Source of the DNA: Verrucomicrobiales bacterium
Lineage (GTDB): Bacteria > Verrucomicrobiota > Verrucomicrobiia > Limisphaerales > UBA1100
NCBI GenBank assembly: GCA_011523245.1
Contig: WTHG01000221.1
Coordinates: forward strand, 1 to 10,458
Length of the DNA stretch: 10,458 bases
Direction of reading: 5' to 3'
Position 1 is the first letter of the stretch. Every line of letters begins with the position of its first letter. Both the position numbers and the translations under genes were made by a program. The notes beneath the pieces are model-generated. The model searched no databases, was not told the origin of the DNA, and was given only the letters and a program-made list of their open reading frames with translations. This document shows, piece by piece, positions 7,003-10,458 of the stretch.

Positions 7003-8539
7003 ACGGCACAATTGGTTTCAGCGCCTTGCCTTCTTGATCCTGCGGATACACGGCGCCGTGTTGCTTCAGTTGCGCCGCCAAACCCTGCATCATTTTCTTG
7101 AGGATCGCCGGATTGTCTTTGGCGACGTTGGTGGACTCGAAGGGATCTTTCACCAGATTGAACAGTTCGTAGCGTTCGCCGCCGGATTGCTCCTTACCAC
7201 CGAGCGGCGGGGCCTTCGGAAAGTTGTGGTAGATGACCTTCCAGTCGCCGTCGCGCCAGACGGTGAAATAATTGCTCCGGTGTGGGCCGTGCGGGTAATG
7301 CATGAGGAACTGTTGTTGCCCGAGTTGATCGCGGCTGCCGGTGATCGGCACGAGAATGGACCGGCCGTCGATCGCGTGCCCTTTGGGCGACTTGGCCCCG
7401 GTCAGTTCGAGCAGAGTGGGGAAGAGGTCGGTTACGTTGGCCACTTGTGGCAGGATTTGGTTGGCTGGAATCGCGAGACGTTTTTGGTGGGCATTATCGG
7501 CATTGCGCTTGGCCCAGGCGGCGATGAAGGGAACGCGCATGCCGCCTTCGTAATGCGCACCTTTTTTGCCCCGCAATGGCGCCGCGCAGGCGACATCGTG
7601 TTGATGGCCCAGCGGCGCATCCGAGCCATTGTCGCCGAGGAAAATCACCAGCGTGTCTTCCGCCACACCGAGTTTCTCAAAATGATCGAGCATGTCGTTG
7701 AGCGATTTGTCCATACCCGCAATGAGCGTGGCGAAGGCCTGGGCGTTTTTGGATTTGCCGGAGTCCGCATAATGGGCGGCAAAGCGCGGGTCGGATTCAA
7801 ACGGCGAATGGACGGCGTAATGGGAGAAGTGCAGGAAGAACGGCTGCTCGCTCTTGACGATCTCGGTGATGTGTTTCTTGGCCTCCAGGGTCAGGGCCTC
7901 GGAAAGAAAGGTTTTCGAGCCGTGATATTGGTCCAGATGCGGCACGGCATGGTGCGAGCGGCGCGTGCCCTTGCCGTAATTTTTCTCCGCGTAATAACTG
8001 CCCGGTGCCCCGAACGACGCGCCGCCCACGTTGATGTCGAACCCGAGATTCAACGGCTCCGATCCTTCGCGTCCGTTCGGTCCAAAGTGCGCTTTGCCGA
8101 CGTGGATGGTTTTGTAGCCTTTGGTACGGAGCACGCCCGGCAACGTCACGTCGCCCTTCTTAAGGCCGGGCCAGTTCCAGCCCTCCGGCCCGTTGGTTCC
8201 GCGATTGTTACCGCGCGGGTTTATCCAGTTAGTCGCCCGATGGCGCGCGGCGTTTTGCCCGGTCATGATCGAGATGCGCGTCGGCGAACATACGCTCATT
8301 GCATAAAACTGATTAAACCGAATGCCCTGCTTGGCCAGACGCTCCATTCCCGGCGTGCGGTAGTAATTATTCAACGGGTACCGTTTGGGTTTGCCCTTGG
8401 CATCTGTAAGAAAAGGCACGGAGGTGTCCATTACACCCATGTCATCAATCAGGAATACCATGATGTTGGGCAGCTTGGCCGCCGAAAGGTTGGGCAAGCT
8501 GAGAACGAATAAAGCAACGATCGTGAGGAATGTTTTCAT
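7001..8539 (-). CDS. Exported formylglycine-dependent sulfatase (S1 type)
   Basis: This 512-residue sulfatase hydrolyses sulfate esters, probably on polysaccharides outside the cytoplasm. The signal peptide is MKTFLTIVALFVLSLPNLSA. Calcium-binding Asp32 and Asp33 are in IDDMG. The formylglycine site is C84-S-P-T-R88, the cysteine type needing a formylglycine-generating or anaerobic maturation enzyme encoded elsewhere. Further active-site residues are GKAHFG (Lys149, His151), His240/His244 in SHYAVHSPF, Asp303-Asn304 in GDNGSD, and Lys325/326 in RGKKGAHYEGG. All expected catalytic positions are present, so it should be active. The frame is open to 8668, but that extension is Arg/Cys-rich and precedes a perfect signal peptide, so ATG 8539 is preferred. 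It is the first gene of an operon with the metallopeptidase and the hydrolase. A segment (7232-7309) is nearly duplicated in inverted orientation at 8695-8771. The exact sulfated substrate cannot be told. Confidence 0.93.
   Translation of the reverse strand: MKTFLTIVALFVLSLPNLSAAKLPNIMVFLIDDMGVMDTSVPFLTDAKGKPKRYPLNNYYRTPGMERLAKQGIRFNQFYAMSVCSPTRISIMTGQNAARHRATNWINPRGNNRGTNGPEGWNWPGLKKGDVTLPGVLRTKGYKTIHVGKAHFGPNGREGSEPLNLGFDINVGGASFGAPGSYYAEKNYGKGTRRSHHAVPHLDQYHGSKTFLSEALTLEAKKHITEIVKSEQPFFLHFSHYAVHSPFESDPRFAAHYADSGKSKNAQAFATLIAGMDKSLNDMLDHFEKLGVAEDTLVIFLGDNGSDAPLGHQHDVACAAPLRGKKGAHYEGGMRVPFIAAWAKRNADNAHQKRLAIPANQILPQVANVTDLFPTLLELTGAKSPKGHAIDGRSILVPITGSRDQLGQQQFLMHYPHGPHRSNYFTVWRDGDWKVIYHNFPKAPPLGGKEQSGGERYELFNLVKDPFESTNVAKDNPAILKKMMQGLAAQLKQHGAVYPQDQEGKALKPIVP
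7232..7309 (-). repeat. Sulfatase-internal arm of an inverted near-duplicate
   Basis: This segment encodes FLMHYPHGPHRSNYFTVW and the following RDGDWKVI of the sulfatase C-terminal part. Read on the minus strand it matches plus-strand 8695-8771 at 69 of 78 positions by hand count, with one single-base gap. Confidence 0.8.
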
Positions 8540-8542
8540 AAA

Positions 8543-8565
8543 CGGCTGAAAACGATCCTCAGCCG
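8543..8565 (-). promoter_or_regulatory. Hairpin in the leader just before the sulfatase start codon
   Basis: A perfect 7-bp inverted repeat pairs 8543-8549 with 8559-8565 around a 9-nt loop, only 3 nt upstream of the sulfatase ATG. The only purine-rich SD-like stretch (GAGGA) lies in the distal arm and loop, about 16 nt from the ATG, so the hairpin could hide or reposition it. It could equally be an operator or chance. No convincing -35/-10 pair was found further upstream. Confidence 0.35.
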
Positions 8566-8694
8566 AGCAGGTTCGCGGGACAAGATTATTTTGGGTGAGG
8601 CCAAACCGAGTCCGGCCAATTGCATCTGCCCGGCACCATGAACACGCGCAGGGCCTCCTCCTTCGCATTCTTACCGTGGCTTAGGGCAGTAATA

Positions 8695-8783
8695 TTTCTC
8701 ATGCATTACCCCACGGCCCGCTCCGGAGCAATTATTTGAATATCTGGCGCGACGGCGACTGCAAGGTCATCGGCAATGACTAG
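8695..8783 (+). pseudogene. Relic of a sulfatase C-terminus, opposite in orientation to the intact gene
   Basis: Read on the plus strand, this stretch encodes FLMHYP and then, after a one-base deletion in a C run near 8711, HGPLRSNYLNIWRDGDCKVI followed by GND and a TAG at 8781-8783. The intact sulfatase has HGPHRSNYFTVWRDGDWKVI. DNA identity with 7232-7309 is about 88 percent by hand. A few preceding codons (LRAVI, 8680-8694) also look sulfatase-like but do not match the neighbour, so the source may be a lost paralogous sulfatase rather than a copy of this gene. The frameshift, the missing body and the early stop make it non-functional. It sits exactly at the edge of the lower-GC block that follows. 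Confidence 0.75.
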
Positions 8784-8810
8784 AATTATGTATCGATTAA
8801 AGCCTTCAGG

Positions 8811-10193
8811 TTATTTTATCCTAAGATCGTAACACGCCATTTCATAGCTGTTGCGAACAAAAAGAAATCCCTGATAAAGGGCCGGATAGTTCCATGTGCG
8901 ACCGCCTTCAAGGGCTTTAAATTTAGCCTTGGGCACAAACTCGTTTGGGTTCATTTCCACCAAGGCTAGATCACCGGCGTCCCCAAGAATAATCAAGTGA
9001 CCAGATGCGGCGATGATTTGACCATAACCGAATTTGTCTCCACGCCATTTTAGAGAACCATCCTTGGCGTTTAGGCAAACAAGTCGATTTTCATTGAGAC
9101 CGTATAAATGGCCTTCCCAAAAGATCGGACTGGAGAACTTCGTTTTTAAGGATTTACTCTTCCACAAAGACTCGGTTTGTATGGCTCCATTTTTAGGGAT
9201 TATTCTAAATGCTTCAGCTCCTGTGCCATACCCAGCAGATATGAGTACGATGTCATCGGCTAATCGGGTTGGTTGGGCTATGTTATAGTTGTTCATGAAT
9301 ATTTTCCATGGATGCGACCACATGAGTTTGCCATCACTCGGATCTAGAGCAGCTACTTTGTCTTTAAGCGTAATAATCAAATGCTCTTGGCCAAGCAGCT
9401 TTAATAACACGGGAGTTGCATAGGTTTGTGTGCCGTTGAGGTTACTCCATAATTTTTCTCCAGATTTCTTATCCAAGGCGACTACAGCATTATTGTTTTC
9501 GCCGCCCGGAGTCAGGATTACTGAATTCTCATAAATGAAAGGGGAAGCTGAGACACCCCAATAGGGAACTTCCACCTGATTTTCTGTCAGGAGATTTTTT
9601 TTCCAAACAATTTCTCCCGTGTTTGCTTCAAGGCAGTTGAGGTGTCCTTTAGCGCCAATTGAATACAAGAAGTTTTCATCCCAGATTGGAGTACTGCGTG
9701 GACCTATTCCGCCAAAATACTCCTCAAACTTGGCTTGGTATTCATGAGTCCATTTAACTCGTCCGGTGTCGGTTGAAAATGCCACGACGACCTCATTGTC
9801 ATCTTGTTGTTCAATACTGAAGGCAATGCCTTGTGCAATTGCAAACGAGGAGTGCCCGCCGCCCACCAATTTCCTCCAAAGAAGCGGTGGGCCTTTTTCC
9901 GGCCAATCGGTTAGGACCGCTTTGTTTGGGTAGATTCCGTCACCATTTGGTCCTCGAAAATAGTTCCAGATGGCATTAGTTCCGTTTTCATCATTGAGGT
10001 TGCTTGTTTCAGCCGAGTCGTTTCGTTGGTCCAATTCTCTCTCCTGGCGCAATTCATCCATATTCGGCCCGGATTTTTTTAGTACTATTTTGGGAATTCC
10101 TGCTCCACGCCATTCTATGAGATTAGTGCAGGCTACCCACAAAAACATGAGGCAAATGGCTAGTAGCCCGAGTATTTTTAGTTTTGGTTTCAT
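8811..10193 (-). CDS. Membrane-anchored PQQ-like beta-propeller repeat protein
   Basis: This 460-residue protein has an N-terminal hydrophobic anchor (residues 5-21) ending in WVAC. Cys22 could be lipidated, but the -3 residue is Trp, so a plain membrane anchor is also possible. A charged linker (30-72) precedes WNYFRGPNGDG (76-86), the usual opening of PVC outer-facing PQQ-like propellers. Repeats of the type A-x-D-x-x-x-G-x-x-x-W recur, for example TGRVKW, TGEIVW, SGEKLW, DGKLMW and DGSLKW, giving about six to seven blades. Catalytic PQQ-dehydrogenase features were not recognised, so a structural or binding role, as in BamB-like proteins, is as likely as an enzyme. AGAAGG lies 7 nt before the ATG. 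The ATG overlaps the TGA of the upstream methyltransferase (ATGA), marking a coupled operon. Base composition is clearly poorer in GC than the genes to the left. Confidence 0.85.
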   Translation of the reverse strand: MKPKLKILGLLAICLMFLWVACTNLIEWRGAGIPKIVLKKSGPNMDELRQERELDQRNDSAETSNLNDENGTNAIWNYFRGPNGDGIYPNKAVLTDWPEKGPPLLWRKLVGGGHSSFAIAQGIAFSIEQQDDNEVVVAFSTDTGRVKWTHEYQAKFEEYFGGIGPRSTPIWDENFLYSIGAKGHLNCLEANTGEIVWKKNLLTENQVEVPYWGVSASPFIYENSVILTPGGENNNAVVALDKKSGEKLWSNLNGTQTYATPVLLKLLGQEHLIITLKDKVAALDPSDGKLMWSHPWKIFMNNYNIAQPTRLADDIVLISAGYGTGAEAFRIIPKNGAIQTESLWKSKSLKTKFSSPIFWEGHLYGLNENRLVCLNAKDGSLKWRGDKFGYGQIIAASGHLIILGDAGDLALVEMNPNEFVPKAKFKALEGGRTWNYPALYQGFLFVRNSYEMACYDLRIK

Positions 10194-10458
10194 CTTGATG
10201 CCTTCTCAAAGAGGTAATGACTCACAATCCATTCCTTACCGCTATCAGTCTTCCATAATTCAGCACAGGCCATAAAAAAAATCCGCCAGTAGGCGAACCA
10301 TTTAGTTGTTTGGTTTGCACCGTAAGTTTTTTTGAAAATTTCTCGAATCTCAGTTTCATGCAAATCCATGTTTGTCAGCCAAGCTTCGGCAGTTTTGGAA
10401 TAGTGAATGCCGTTTACCTGCCATTGTTTTTCTATGGTTAAATCCTCACTGAAATGAC
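10190..10458 (-). CDS. Cyclopropane-fatty-acyl-phospholipid synthase-like methyltransferase, C-terminal part (cut by window edge)
   Basis: The last 88 residues are readable; the first complete codon ends at 10456. WQVNGIHYSKTAEAWLTNMD (residues 11-30), then the YG, WFAYWRIFFMACAELW (53-68) and GKEWIVSHYLFEK (73-85) blocks are the C-terminal signature of the CFAS/coclaurine-N-methyltransferase family of SAM-dependent methyltransferases. The bacterial enzymes add a methylene to membrane lipid double bonds; related members N-methylate amines, so the substrate is open. The SAM-binding part lies outside the window. The TGA stop overlaps the next gene's ATG by 4 bp (ATGA). Confidence 0.85.
   Translation of the reverse strand, partial: HFSEDLTIEKQWQVNGIHYSKTAEAWLTNMDLHETEIREIFKKTYGANQTTKWFAYWRIFFMACAELWKTDSGKEWIVSHYLFEKASR
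10201..10206 (-). promoter_or_regulatory. Ribosome binding site of the PQQ-like protein
   Basis: AGAAGG on the minus strand, 7 nt before the ATG at 10193, embedded in the last codons of the methyltransferase gene. It supports the ATGA-overlap start. Confidence 0.6.

Noticed and set aside
7034..8512. Long plus-strand open frame (492 codons) antisense to the sulfatase, with similar ones at 46-1014 and 1732-2643
   Set aside because: Translations are low-complexity, rich in Val, Gly, His and Leu, with no recognisable domain. They mirror the codon bias of the intact minus-strand genes, so they are shadows.
8540..8668. N-terminal extension of the sulfatase to an ATG at 8668
   Set aside because: The added 43 residues are Arg/Cys-rich and precede a complete signal peptide; the relevant start is 8539.
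8638..8739. Short plus-strand frame of 34 codons beginning MNTRRASSF
   Set aside because: It runs out of frame into the sulfatase relic and has no support as a gene.

Overview
The window looks like chromosomal DNA of a PVC-group bacterium, most likely Verrucomicrobiota and probably an aquatic heterotroph. This is inferred from gene content: a 'PVC-type' membrane-bound dehydrogenase beta-propeller fused to other modules, a formylglycine sulfatase, a PQQ-like propeller protein that starts with a W-x-x-F-R-G-P motif, and several separately exported enzymes. There is no rRNA, tRNA, CRISPR array, integrase or transposase, so the taxonomy is not proven.

Layout. On the minus strand, 73-3015 encodes a large exported three-module protein: a degenerate SGNH fold, a sorbosone-dehydrogenase-like propeller and an azurin-like copper domain. 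It is followed by a good hairpin terminator (16-50). Upstream of it, also on the minus strand, is a TPR lipoprotein gene (3236-3988) cut by one in-frame TAA; its repeats are visible as a 126-bp DNA tandem repeat. The only intact plus-strand gene is aroE (4099-4956), which has an unusual shikimate-binding motif. Its 3' end overlaps by 18 bp the end of a convergent operon.

That minus-strand operon reads sulfatase (8539-7001), then HExxH metallopeptidase (6991-5816), then alpha/beta hydrolase (5814-4939). The gaps are 9 nt and 1 nt, and all three products carry export signals. It looks like an extracytoplasmic set for stripping or cutting substituted polymers, but the substrate cannot be read from sequence. 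Upstream, at 8695-8783, a plus-strand relic of a sulfatase C-terminus is almost identical to part of the intact gene.

Beyond about 8.79 kb, base composition drops to clearly lower GC. A second translationally coupled minus-strand pair starts there: the end of a cyclopropane-fatty-acid-synthase-like methyltransferase (cut by the window edge), overlapping by ATGA an anchored PQQ-like propeller protein.

The non-coding gaps are short (3016-3235, 3989-4098, 8540-8810). Apart from the items listed, I see no convincing promoter, riboswitch or small gene in them. No obviously new defence or mobile system is visible. The most interesting points are the copper-for-haem module architecture, the interrupted TPR gene, the inverted sulfatase relic at a composition boundary, and the variant AroE active site.
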